Part shown: positions 8,096 to 15,285 of the stretch, in pieces
Numbering within the stretch: the first letter of the stretch is position 1
How the letters are laid out: every line of letters starts with the position of its first letter
Origin: CBCPMX01 sp965120355
Lineage (GTDB): Bacteria > Bacillota > Clostridia > Oscillospirales > Oscillospiraceae
Assembly (NCBI GenBank): GCA_965120355.1
Contig: CBCPMX010000097.1
Location: 1 to 17,907 of the forward strand
Direction of reading: 5' to 3'
Length of the DNA stretch: 17,907 nt
Made by a program: the position numbers and the translations under genes
The notes under the pieces: model-generated
The model's input: the letters and a program-made list of their open reading frames with translations, nothing else
Databases searched by the model: none
Told to the model about the DNA's origin: nothing

Positions 8096-8131
8096 ATGCC
8101 ACATCAGGAATTCCCGGAAAGGAGTTTTGCG

Positions 8132-9913
8132 ATGTATTGCAGAAATTGCGGCAAGCCCTTGCCCGAGGATGCAAGGTTTTGCCAGTACTGCGGCACGGAA
8201 GTGCCGGATCTGGAGATACTGCTGGCGGCTGCAGGCCGTTCGCCGGCAGAGGAAGCTCCGGTGGAGGAGGAAGAGACGTCAGGCACGCAGATGCCTGCGG
8301 CGTTTGGAGATAAAACGGTGGTACTGTCTCAGGAGGAACTGCAGCAGTTCGGGCAGCAGGCTACGGTCTATAATGCAGACATGCCTCAGGGCGTCAACAG
8401 TCGGGCAGGCCGCCAGACTGCCGGCTCTGCCAGGGCCTATGAGCCCTCACAGACGGAGGAGGAATCAGCGCCTTGGGAGACGGCAGCTTCACCTCGGGCC
8501 TATGTGCCGGAGGATGCAGAAGAGACGCCGTCAGCCGGGGGCTCCGTCCGTGCCCAGGCCGGGCCGCCGGAGCGTTCTCCAAAGGAGAAAAAAGTGCTCA
8601 TTGCCGTTGCAGCGGCGGCGATTGTATCGCTTGTGATTCTTTCCGCAGTGGTGACGGTACTGCTGCTGGGCGGCGAACAGGAAGAGACGGTATCTGCCGC
8701 ACAGCAGGCGCAGGCGGCATACAATGCGGGCGAGTATGACGAGGCAGTCACCCTGCTGGAGGACTGGCTGGAAAATGAGACCGGTACGGCGGCAGAGTAT
8801 CGGCTGCTGGCCCAGTGTTATGAGGCATTGGGGGATCTGGACAGTGCCGCTCAGGCCTATGCCGATGGCTATGCAGCCACAGGACAGCAAAGCCTGGCAG
8901 TCAGCGCCGTGGATTTGTGGCTGCAATTGGCGCAGCAGGCGGATGAAGAAACGGCTGCAGAGTATTATGCCAAGGTGCTGACACTGGATCCGGACAATGC
9001 CCAGGCGCTGCTGGCCACGCAGGATGACTCCGCACAGACGGAAGCTTCTGCGGAGCCGTCGGCCGAAGGGACAGAGGAGGCAGACGAATTCCCGGTTGTG
9101 GAGGAAGATTCGGAAACAACCCAGGAGGACAGTCTGACACAGTCAGAGCAGGCCCAGGCATTTTACGACGAGGGGGACTACAACGGCGCGGAAGTGATTC
9201 TGTACACCATGCGTCGGGCCGGGACCTTGACGGCAGAGGATTACGCCCTGTACGGGTTGGTTCTCCAGGCGCAGGATCGCAGTGATGCCGCGGTGACCAT
9301 GTACTATGAAGGCTATGTGGAGACGCAGGACCTGTCGTTGCTGGAGTCTGGTACGGCGCTGGCCCTGGAATTGGCCCAGAGTGCTATCGACGACGGAGAC
9401 TATGAAGTGGCGCAGGTTTGGTACGAACGGATTCTGGACTATGACACGGACAATGCAGCGGCCACAGAGGGATTGGAAACTGTGGAGGAGTTGCTCAATC
9501 CGCCGGAACCCGTCTATGAGACGGTGTACACGGTGGTTTCCGGAACCTATACCTGGGAGGAAGCCGCTGCCGAAGCAGAAGCTCGCGGCGGACAGTTGGC
9601 AGTGATTTCTGACGAGGAAACCTATGAGGCCATCACGGATTTGCTGGGCGACACGCTGCTCAGCGTCGTTTGGGTCGGTGCGCGGACAGATGTGGCCGGG
9701 CAGTGGGAGGACGCCAAATGGGTGGACGGCAGTGATGTGACCTACACCCGCTGGTATTCCGGCGAGCCCAACGGCGATGATGGGGAAGGGTATTATCTGG
9801 GATTGTTCCTGGTGAACGGCGAATGGTATTATAATGATTTCCCCAACGATCTTTCCGAATATTATGAAAGCATTGGATTTGTAATGGAGTCTCAAGTAGA
9901 GGTCACGCAGTGA
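8132..9913 (+). CDS. Membrane-anchored zinc ribbon, TPR and C-type-lectin-like domain protein
   Basis: A 593-residue protein without a known gene name. In order: a zinc ribbon with Cys3, Cys6, Cys18 and Cys21; an acidic, low-complexity linker to about 150; a single membrane helix at about 153-180 preceded by KEKK; a TPR module at about 190-295; an acidic Ser/Glu/Thr linker; a second TPR module at about 340-450; and a C-type-lectin-like domain at about 462-593. The last contains TWEEAAAEAEARGGQLAVIS, VWVGARTD, RWYSGEPNGD and WYYNDFPND, including the EPN motif that in some animal lectins contributes to mannose-type calcium/sugar binding. There are no cysteines in this domain. The positive charge before the helix puts the zinc ribbon in the cytoplasm and the TPR and lectin-like parts outside. 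It is a single-gene unit with its own promoter and terminator. Ligand and function are not known; an envelope sensor or scaffold is only a guess. Confidence 0.85.
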   Translation: MYCRNCGKPLPEDARFCQYCGTEVPDLEILLAAAGRSPAEEAPVEEEETSGTQMPAAFGDKTVVLSQEELQQFGQQATVYNADMPQGVNSRAGRQTAGSARAYEPSQTEEESAPWETAASPRAYVPEDAEETPSAGGSVRAQAGPPERSPKEKKVLIAVAAAAIVSLVILSAVVTVLLLGGEQEETVSAAQQAQAAYNAGEYDEAVTLLEDWLENETGTAAEYRLLAQCYEALGDLDSAAQAYADGYAATGQQSLAVSAVDLWLQLAQQADEETAAEYYAKVLTLDPDNAQALLATQDDSAQTEASAEPSAEGTEEADEFPVVEEDSETTQEDSLTQSEQAQAFYDEGDYNGAEVILYTMRRAGTLTAEDYALYGLVLQAQDRSDAAVTMYYEGYVETQDLSLLESGTALALELAQSAIDDGDYEVAQVWYERILDYDTDNAAATEGLETVEELLNPPEPVYETVYTVVSGTYTWEEAAAEAEARGGQLAVISDEETYEAITDLLGDTLLSVVWVGARTDVAGQWEDAKWVDGSDVTYTRWYSGEPNGDDGEGYYLGLFLVNGEWYYNDFPNDLSEYYESIGFVMESQVEVTQ

Positions 9914-9920
9914 CATATAA

Positions 9921-9951
9921 ACACCCCCTGTGCCAACGGCACGGGGGGTGT
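9921..9951 (+). terminator. Bidirectional terminator between the lectin-like gene and livF
   Basis: A 14-base-pair stem with one G-T pair (9921-9934 with 9938-9951) and loop AAC. On the + strand it is followed by TTGTTGTATT; on the - strand it is followed by TTTATATG. It sits between two convergent genes, 8 bases after one stop and 21 from the other, so it probably serves both. Confidence 0.85.
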
Positions 9952-9971
9952 TTGTTGTATTCCGAAATTCG

Positions 9972-10673
9972 TTACGCGCCCAGATAAGCTTTGCGGACAC
10001 GGTCGTCTTCCATCAGCGCGTGGGCGTCCCCGTTCATGGAAATGTTGCCGGTCTCCAGTACATAGGCACGGTGGGCAATGGACAGGGCCATTTGTGCATT
10101 CTGTTCCACAAGCAGAATGGTGGTGCCGGCCTTATTTAACTCCTGAATGATCTCAAAGATCTGTTCCACAAGCAGCGGAGCCAGACCCATGGACGGCTCG
10201 TCCAGCATCAGCAGTTTTGGCTTGGACATAAGCGCCCGGCCCATGGCCAGCATCTGCTGTTCGCCGCCGGACAGGGTGCCCGCCACCTGCTTATAGCGCT
10301 CTTTCAGGCGGGGAAAACGGGTGTAGACATCATCAATGCTGGCGGCGATTTCACTGCCGGGGCGGGTGTAGCCGCCAATCTCCAGGTTTTCCTGCACCGT
10401 CATCTGCAAAAAGATGCGGCGGCCCTCAGGGCATTGCGCCAGCCCCTGGGCAATGATTTTGTGCGGTGGAACGCCTACAATAGAATTGCCAAGAAATTCA
10501 ATGGAGCCGCTCTTGGGCTTCAGCAGGCCGCTGATGGTATTCAGAGTAGTGGACTTTCCCGCGCCGTTGGCGCCAATCAGGGTGACAATCTCACCGTCCT
10601 GCACCTCAAAGGATACGCCCTTGATGGCATGGATTGCGCCGTAGTATACGTTGATGTCGTTGACCTTCAGCAC
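9972..10673 (-). CDS. livF: Branched-chain amino acid ABC transporter ATPase LivF
   Basis: A 233-residue ATP-binding subunit that powers the Liv importer from the cytosolic side. Walker A GANGAGKST is at residues 34-42, the Q-loop region lies near Gln90, the signature LSGGEQQ is at 134-140, and Walker B LLMLDEPS has Asp158-Glu159. The switch position reads VEQN instead of the usual histidine, which is normal for LivF. The start is a GTG at 10673 with AAGGAGGG about seven bases upstream; it begins 3 bases after the livG stop, so translation is probably coupled. It is the last gene of the liv operon and is followed by the shared terminator at 9921-9951. The subunit assignment rests on sequence and gene order; substrate specificity (Leu/Ile/Val against other amides) cannot be read from the ATPase. 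Confidence 0.95.
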   Translation of the reverse strand: MLKVNDINVYYGAIHAIKGVSFEVQDGEIVTLIGANGAGKSTTLNTISGLLKPKSGSIEFLGNSIVGVPPHKIIAQGLAQCPEGRRIFLQMTVQENLEIGGYTRPGSEIAASIDDVYTRFPRLKERYKQVAGTLSGGEQQMLAMGRALMSKPKLLMLDEPSMGLAPLLVEQIFEIIQELNKAGTTILLVEQNAQMALSIAHRAYVLETGNISMNGDAHALMEDDRVRKAYLGA

Positions 10674-10676
10674 AGT

Positions 10677-11525
10677 TCAGCCCTCCTTCCGTTTGCCAAG
10701 ATAGGCTTCGATGACCGCGGGATCGGCCTGAATTTCCTCTGAAGTTCCCTTGGCAATGATGCGGCCAAAATTGAGCACACAGATGCCCTCACAGATGCCC
10801 ATGACCAGATTCATGTCGTGTTCAATGAGCATGATGGCAATTTGGAAAGTGTCTCGAATCTTGACGATATTGTCCATCAGTTCTGCGGTCTCCGAGGGAT
10901 TCATGCCTGCCGCCGGTTCATCCAGCAGCAAAAGGCTGGGATTCGTAGCCAGGGCTCGAACGATCTCGAGCCGGCGCTGAACGCCGTAGGGCAGGGAGCC
11001 GGCCTTGTGATCCGCCAGGTCCTGCATGTCGAAAATGGACAGCAGTTCCAGTGCCCGCTCGTGCGCCGCTCGCTCCTGCCGCCAATACTTGGGCAGACGC
11101 AGTATGCCGGTAAGGGCAGAATACCGCTCCTGATTATGCAGGCCGATCTTCACGTTGTCCTCCACCGACAGGTTGGAGAACAGCCGGATGTTCTGGAAGG
11201 TGCGGGCGATGCCCATGCGGTTAATCTGCGCAGTAGTCTTTCCAGAGGTGTCCAGGCCGTCCAGCAGAATGGTGCCCCGCGTGGGTTGATAGACCTTGGT
11301 CAGCAGATTAAACACTGTGGTCTTGCCCGCGCCATTGGGGCCGATAAGACCGGCGATTTCCGTGCGTCCGATGGTCAGGTTGAAGTCGTCCACCGCTTTC
11401 AAACCGCCAAAATCAATGCCCAGATGGCTGCACTCCAGAATCGGGGACTTGTCGATGTCCCGTTCCGGGATAATAGAGTGGCTGGGCACAGGGACCATCT
11501 TGCCCTTTTCAAATTCCTTAGCCAT
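10677..11525 (-). CDS. livG: Branched-chain amino acid ABC transporter ATPase LivG
   Basis: A 282-residue ATPase subunit, partner of LivF. Walker A GPNGAGKTT is at 62-70, ARTFQNIRLF at 107-116 (a LivG hallmark), the signature region LPYGVQRRLEI at 178-188, Walker B LLLLDEP at 198-204 and the switch histidine in IEHDMNLV at 236. Relative to most LivG proteins there is a hydrophilic N-terminal extension of about 28 residues; a second Met at residue 10 gives another possible start. The ATG at 11525 overlaps the end of livM by 8 bases (ATGGCTAA, where TAA stops livM), with AGGGGG about nine bases upstream, so I keep it as the start. The overlap suggests translational coupling with livM. Confidence 0.94.
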   Translation of the reverse strand: MAKEFEKGKMVPVPSHSIIPERDIDKSPILECSHLGIDFGGLKAVDDFNLTIGRTEIAGLIGPNGAGKTTVFNLLTKVYQPTRGTILLDGLDTSGKTTAQINRMGIARTFQNIRLFSNLSVEDNVKIGLHNQERYSALTGILRLPKYWRQERAAHERALELLSIFDMQDLADHKAGSLPYGVQRRLEIVRALATNPSLLLLDEPAAGMNPSETAELMDNIVKIRDTFQIAIMLIEHDMNLVMGICEGICVLNFGRIIAKGTSEEIQADPAVIEAYLGKRKEG

Positions 11526-12624
11526 CCACGGCAGCCCCCTTTCGTTTGGGAATGATCTTGCCCACCAGGGCGCGCAGTTGGGGGTTGTTGGTGGCCAGCA
11601 TGACCAGGATCAGCACAATGGCGTACACCAGCATCCGGTAGTCGGAGAATTGGCGCAGAGCTTCAGGCAGGACATAGAGCACCACCGTTGCGACGATGGA
11701 ACCCCAGATGTTCCCCAGACCGCCCAGCACCACATAGACCAGCACCAGAATGGAGGTGTTAAAGTCAAACTGGGAGGCGCTGACGCTGGAATAGTTCAGG
11801 CCAAACAGAGCGCCTGCGGCTCCTGCCAGGGCGGCGGAGGTGACAAATGCGGTAAGTTTATACTTGGTCACATTGATCCCCACGCTCTCGGCGGCGATGC
11901 GGTTGTCCCGAATGGCCATGACCGCCCGGCCAGTGCGGCTGCGCACAAGGTTGAGCACTACGATTAAAGTGATCATCACCAGCACAAACCCCATGGTAAA
12001 CGTGGCGATGCGGGTGTTGCCCGTGGCGCCCTGGGCGCCTTTGATAATTTCAATGCCGTTTTCACTCAGGCCCAGACTGGCCATGGTTTTGGTGCCGTCG
12101 ATGTTCAGTGCGATGTGAAGGCCGTTCTCATCCCAGCCCACCAACAGACAGTTGATGATATCCTTGATGATTTCCCCGAAGGCCAGTGTGACAATGGCCA
12201 GATAGTCGCCGCGGAGCCGCAGAACCGGAATGCCCACGATAAAGCCTACAATGGCTGCGAAGATGGCGCCTGCCACCAGGGCGATCAGCATCCGGATCAA
12301 ATCATTGGGGATGGCAGACTGAAGGCTCATCGCGGTGATGATGCCGGAGAAAGCGCCCACGCTCATGAATCCTGCGTGACCCAGGCTCAACTCGCCCAAA
12401 ATACCCACGGTCAGGTTCAGGCTCACCGCCATACATACATAACAGCAGATGGGCACCAGCATACCGGTCATGGAGCGGTTGAGCAGCCCACGGTTCTGAC
12501 AAATTGTCACAATGACAAAGACAAGGACGACACCCAGGTAGGTGGCGTAGTCCACCTTGGTGACAGTCTTCATATTTTTGAAGTAAGTTCGCAGCGTTCC
12601 GCTGGATTTGATCTTTTCATTCAT
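11518..12624 (-). CDS. livM: Branched-chain amino acid ABC transporter permease LivM
   Basis: A 368-residue integral membrane permease with about nine or ten hydrophobic segments. The family signature GELSLGHAGFMSVGAF lies in the first third, and the loop RLRGDYLAIVTLAFGEIIK follows; a conserved stretch RAVMAIRDNRIAAESVGINVTKYKL, near residues 255-280, contacts the ATPases. The start is the ATG at 12624 (MNEKIKSSG), with AGGTGG five bases upstream and 10 bases after the livH stop; an in-frame ATG at 12654 would overlap livH and has no ribosome site. It pairs with LivH to form the translocation channel. Everything is typical of the family except a long loop (about 30 residues) around KGAQGATGNTRIA, which may be a lineage feature. 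Confidence 0.94.
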   Translation of the reverse strand: MNEKIKSSGTLRTYFKNMKTVTKVDYATYLGVVLVFVIVTICQNRGLLNRSMTGMLVPICCYVCMAVSLNLTVGILGELSLGHAGFMSVGAFSGIITAMSLQSAIPNDLIRMLIALVAGAIFAAIVGFIVGIPVLRLRGDYLAIVTLAFGEIIKDIINCLLVGWDENGLHIALNIDGTKTMASLGLSENGIEIIKGAQGATGNTRIATFTMGFVLVMITLIVVLNLVRSRTGRAVMAIRDNRIAAESVGINVTKYKLTAFVTSAALAGAAGALFGLNYSSVSASQFDFNTSILVLVYVVLGGLGNIWGSIVATVVLYVLPEALRQFSDYRMLVYAIVLILVMLATNNPQLRALVGKIIPKRKGAAVDG

Positions 12625-12634
12625 CTCCGCCACC

Positions 12635-13555
12635 TCACACTTTCTCGGGAACATACTTGCCCAGCAGGCCGGAGGGTTTTACCAGCAGTACCACAATCAG
12701 CACGGCAAACAAAATGGCGTTGGAAAGCTGCGTAGAAATATATGCCTGCGCCAATGCTTCGATGATGCCCAGAAGGATGCCGCCCAAGAATGCTCCGGGA
12801 ATGGAGCCAATGCCGCCGAACACTGCGGCGGTAAACGCCTTGATGCCGGGCATGGAACCGGTGGTGGGCAGCAGTACCGGGGAATAGGAGCACAGCAGTA
12901 CCCCGGCAATGGCTGCCAGAGCAGAGCCGATGGCAAATGTCATGGAAATGGTCCGGTTGACGTTAATGCCCATGAGCTGGGCAGCGCCCCGGTCCTCGGA
13001 GCAGGCCCGCATAGCCTTCCCCATTTTGCTCTTGCTGGTAAAGGTGGTCAAGGCCACCATGATAATGATACAGGCTATCACTGTCAGCAGCGCCACGTTG
13101 GAGATGCGCAGCTGGCCGCCGAAGAGGGTCACCTGGCCGCTGACCACGGCAGTGAAATTCTTGGGGTTGGCGCCGAACAGAAGCTGGGCGCCATTCTGTA
13201 ACAAGTAGCTTACGCCGATGGCGGTGATCAGTACCGCCAGAGAGCCGGCTTGCCGCAGAGGCCGGTATGCCAGCCCTTCAATGAGTACGCCCAGCACTGT
13301 GCATACCAACATGGCTACCAGCACCGATGCCAAGGTAGCCGCGCCGGTTGCAAAGGCGGAGGGGGAATCTCCCAGCAGACTGTTGGTGGTAAACGACGTG
13401 ACATAGAAGGACACGTAGGCGCCTACCATGATGACGTCACCGTGGGCGAAGTTCAACATTTTGGCAATGCCGTACACCATGGTGTAGCCCAGGGCAATGA
13501 TAGCGTAGATACTCCCCAGGCTGATGCCGGTGATCAGGTAGGATAGAAATTCCAT
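12635..13555 (-). CDS. livH: Branched-chain amino acid ABC transporter permease LivH
   Basis: A 306-residue permease with about eight membrane segments. Family marks are GSIYAIIALGYTMVYGIAKM at the N-terminus, NFAHGDVIMVGAY, the ATPase-coupling loop GKAMRACSEDRGAAQLMGIN, and GIKAFTAAVFGGIGSIPGA near the C-terminus. The start is the ATG at 13555, with GAGAGGTG about nine bases upstream; a GTG at 13567 overlaps that site and is rejected. It is the first permease of the operon, after the livJ-livH spacer with its hairpin. It forms the channel with LivM. Confidence 0.95.
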   Translation of the reverse strand: MEFLSYLITGISLGSIYAIIALGYTMVYGIAKMLNFAHGDVIMVGAYVSFYVTSFTTNSLLGDSPSAFATGAATLASVLVAMLVCTVLGVLIEGLAYRPLRQAGSLAVLITAIGVSYLLQNGAQLLFGANPKNFTAVVSGQVTLFGGQLRISNVALLTVIACIIIMVALTTFTSKSKMGKAMRACSEDRGAAQLMGINVNRTISMTFAIGSALAAIAGVLLCSYSPVLLPTTGSMPGIKAFTAAVFGGIGSIPGAFLGGILLGIIEALAQAYISTQLSNAILFAVLIVVLLVKPSGLLGKYVPEKV

Positions 13556-13645
13556 ATGCGCTCGCACCTCTCTTTCTTTCCATGGCAGAAGCCAGGTTTA
13601 AAGCTGTCAGACGCCTGCCCCGGATTCTTCCATAGAAATGCAGGG

Positions 13646-13671
13646 GGCTGCCGGGAAAAGCCCCGGCAGCC
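13646..13671 (-). terminator. Intercistronic hairpin between livJ and livH (attenuator or 3'-end stabiliser)
   Basis: A perfect 10-base-pair stem (13646-13655 with 13662-13671) with a 6-base loop lies 31 bases after the livJ stop. On the - strand it is followed by CCCCTGCATTTC, a poor U tract, so partial termination or protection from exonucleases is more likely than full termination. This would let the receptor be made in excess of the membrane parts, which is common for binding-protein operons. Confidence 0.6.
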
Positions 13672-13701
13672 TACCCCATTCTATGTTAGATTTTGATATG
13701 G

Positions 13702-15003
13702 TTAGGGAGTGACATAGGTGCCGTTTTCGATGACAACGGCGGCAGGATCCTTAGACACCGCACCGTTTTCATCCCATGTCATTTCGGAACCGGCGCTGGT
13801 TAGGCCGGAAACGGAAAGGGTAGGCATGACAGCGATGAGCGCGTCACAGATCTCCTCGGTGGACATATCGGCGGTGACGCCGGCGGCCTGGATGGCTTCA
13901 TAGATGATATACACTGCATCATAGGCGTCGGCAGCAAACTGGTTGGGAGTGGCATTGTAGCGGGACTCATATTCGGCTACAAAATTCTGGGTGGCCTCGT
14001 CCTCTGCGTCAGCGGAGAAGGGGGTCAGCAGATACACACCCTCGGCCAGGGAGGTGTCAAAGCCGTCCACGGTCAGGATACCGTCCATACCGTCCACGCC
14101 GAAGAAGGTGGGATCATAGCCCATGGCGTTGGCCTGGGTCAAAATGACAGAGGCGGGCGTATAGTAAATGGGCAGGAAGATCATGTCCGCGCCGGCGGCC
14201 TGTGCGGCAGTAAGCTGGACAGAGAAGTCAGTTTGGGTGGACTCATTGAAAGTGCCCTCATATACGATGGACATACCGCGCGACTCGGCTTCGGCCACGA
14301 AGTTGTCCCGAATGCCTTGAGAGTACTGGTCGTCGTTCTTATAAATGATGGCGATCTGGGCGCCCTCAAAGTTCTCATCGATGTACTGAGCGGAACGGGA
14401 ACCCTGGTTGGAGTCGGTGAAGCAGACCTGGAATACGTTGTCATTGCCTTCAATGACGTCGTCGCCGGAGGCAGAGGGGGTCAGGGCGAACACCCGGTCT
14501 TCATAGGCCAGAGGCATCACAGACAGAGCAGGAGTGGTGGTGACAGTGCCGATCAGAATCTGCATGCCCTGGTCCATCAGGGTGTTATAGGCGTTGACGG
14601 AGGTTTCAGCATCGTTGACATCATCCTCGCTGATCAGCTCAAACTGAATATCACCGCCCAGTGCGTTGATTTCATCCACAGCAATCTGGGCCGCATTGGC
14701 CACGTTGGTACCATAGATGGCGGTGCCGCCGGTCAGCGGACCAATGACGCCCAGCGTAAAGGTGCCGCTGGCGGTAGAAGTTTCTTCGGAAACTTCCTCT
14801 GTAGTGGCTTCGCTCTCGGCGGATTCACTCTCAGCGGCTTCGCTCTCAGTGGCCTCCGTCTCGGTTGTGGTTTCTGCAGCTTCGGTGCTGGTGGAAGCGC
14901 TGCTTTCAGAAGCAGTTTCACTGCTGCTGCTGCCGCAGGCAGCCAGAGAAGCAATCATGCACAGAGCGAGCAGCAGAGCCAACAATCTCTTGTAACTCTT
15001 CAT
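13702..15003 (-). CDS. livJ: Branched-chain amino acid-binding lipoprotein LivJ
   Basis: A 433-residue periplasmic-binding-protein-type receptor, anchored outside the membrane. A type II signal peptide (residues 1-22: basic MKSYKR, hydrophobic LLALLLALCMIASL) ends in the lipobox LAAC with Cys23. Residues 24 to about 82 form a Ser/Glu/Thr/Ala linker, partly built of 15-base repeats. The Leu/Ile/Val-binding domain then starts at FTLGVIGPLTGGTAIYGTN, with the family stretch AAQIAVDEINALGG and a hinge-linked second lobe. The ATG at 15003 has GGAGG eight bases upstream; the frame extends 19 codons further, but those codons lie in the mRNA leader and promoter region. It is first in the operon. Ligand could be Leu/Ile/Val or another amino acid or amide; the family does not settle this. 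Confidence 0.94.
   Translation of the reverse strand: MKSYKRLLALLLALCMIASLAACGSSSSETASESSASTSTEAAETTTETEATESEAAESESAESEATTEEVSEETSTASGTFTLGVIGPLTGGTAIYGTNVANAAQIAVDEINALGGDIQFELISEDDVNDAETSVNAYNTLMDQGMQILIGTVTTTPALSVMPLAYEDRVFALTPSASGDDVIEGNDNVFQVCFTDSNQGSRSAQYIDENFEGAQIAIIYKNDDQYSQGIRDNFVAEAESRGMSIVYEGTFNESTQTDFSVQLTAAQAAGADMIFLPIYYTPASVILTQANAMGYDPTFFGVDGMDGILTVDGFDTSLAEGVYLLTPFSADAEDEATQNFVAEYESRYNATPNQFAADAYDAVYIIYEAIQAAGVTADMSTEEICDALIAVMPTLSVSGLTSAGSEMTWDENGAVSKDPAAVVIENGTYVTP
14806..14865 (-). repeat. Four degenerate 15-base tandem repeats in the livJ linker
   Basis: On the + strand four consecutive 15-base units (14806-14820, 14821-14835, 14836-14850, 14851-14865) share the pattern GGCTTCGCTCTC plus three bases with a few substitutions. 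They encode the five-residue pattern (E/A)(T/S)E(A/S)(A/T) of the lipoprotein linker. The unit length is a multiple of three, so gain or loss of units would only change linker length. Confidence 0.7.
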
Positions 15004-15033
15004 TATGATTTCCTCCAAATACGAAAGTATGGG

Positions 15034-15059
15034 TGCACCATTTCCTTTAAAATGGTACA
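15034..15059 (-). promoter_or_regulatory. Small stem-loop at the 5' end of the livJ leader
   Basis: Arms ACCATTT (15037-15043) and AAATGGT (15050-15056) with a 6-base spacer; extending by three bases on each side adds one mismatch and two matches. If transcription starts about 7 bases after the proposed -10 box, this hairpin lies at the very 5' end of the liv mRNA, where it could stabilise the transcript; a second operator is the alternative. Confidence 0.4.
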
Positions 15060-15065
15060 TCGTAT

Positions 15066-15094
15066 ACTTTACCGGAGAACTGCGGTAAAGTCAA
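15066..15094 (-). promoter_or_regulatory. livJ promoter with an overlapping inverted repeat operator
   Basis: On the - strand TTGACT (15094-15089) and TAAAGT (15071-15066) are 17 bases apart. A perfect inverted repeat, arms ACTTTACCG and CGGTAAAGT with an 8-base spacer (15066-15091), covers the whole -10 box and reaches into the -35 box. Such a position is expected for a repressor site controlling the liv operon. No regulator gene is in the window. Confidence 0.65.
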
Positions 15095-15223
15095 TGCGGA
15101 AAGCAAACGGAATTTTGAAGTTTTTTGCATGATGAACTGGTAATATAGCATAAAACGGCAAAGCAAAGAAAGCGGATTTTTACAATGAGGCAAACCCTGC
15201 ATGCGGGATGCAAAAATACAAAT

Positions 15224-15262
15224 CCGGAACCGGTACGGCTCCCCTTGCTGTACCGGTTCCGG
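15224..15262 (-). terminator. Rho-independent terminator of the yabP-yabQ-divIC-yabR operon
   Basis: A perfect 12-base-pair stem (15224-15235 with 15251-15262), extendable inward by four pairs including one G-T, leaves a 7-base loop. On the - strand the tail is ATTTGTATTTTTGC, clearly U-rich. It begins 23 bases after the yabR stop and lies upstream of the livJ promoter, separating the two operons. Confidence 0.88.
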
Positions 15263-15285
15263 GCTGCGTGGATGCGCCGGCGGAT

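Noticed and set aside
8012..8131. Upstream in-frame ATG that would add 40 residues before the zinc ribbon
   Set aside because: The added stretch covers the promoter, and AAAGGAG lies correctly before the ATG at 8132, where the zinc ribbon begins at once.
10818..11555. Open frame of 245 codons on the + strand, antisense to livG
   Set aside because: livG has every ATPase motif in order; the opposite frame shows no domain.
14806..14865. CRISPR-like repeat array
   Set aside because: The repeats are contiguous, without spacers, and encode a protein linker.
14233..15132. Open frame of 299 codons on the + strand, antisense to livJ
   Set aside because: It crosses the livJ promoter and signal sequence, has Gly-rich low-complexity content and no family resemblance.
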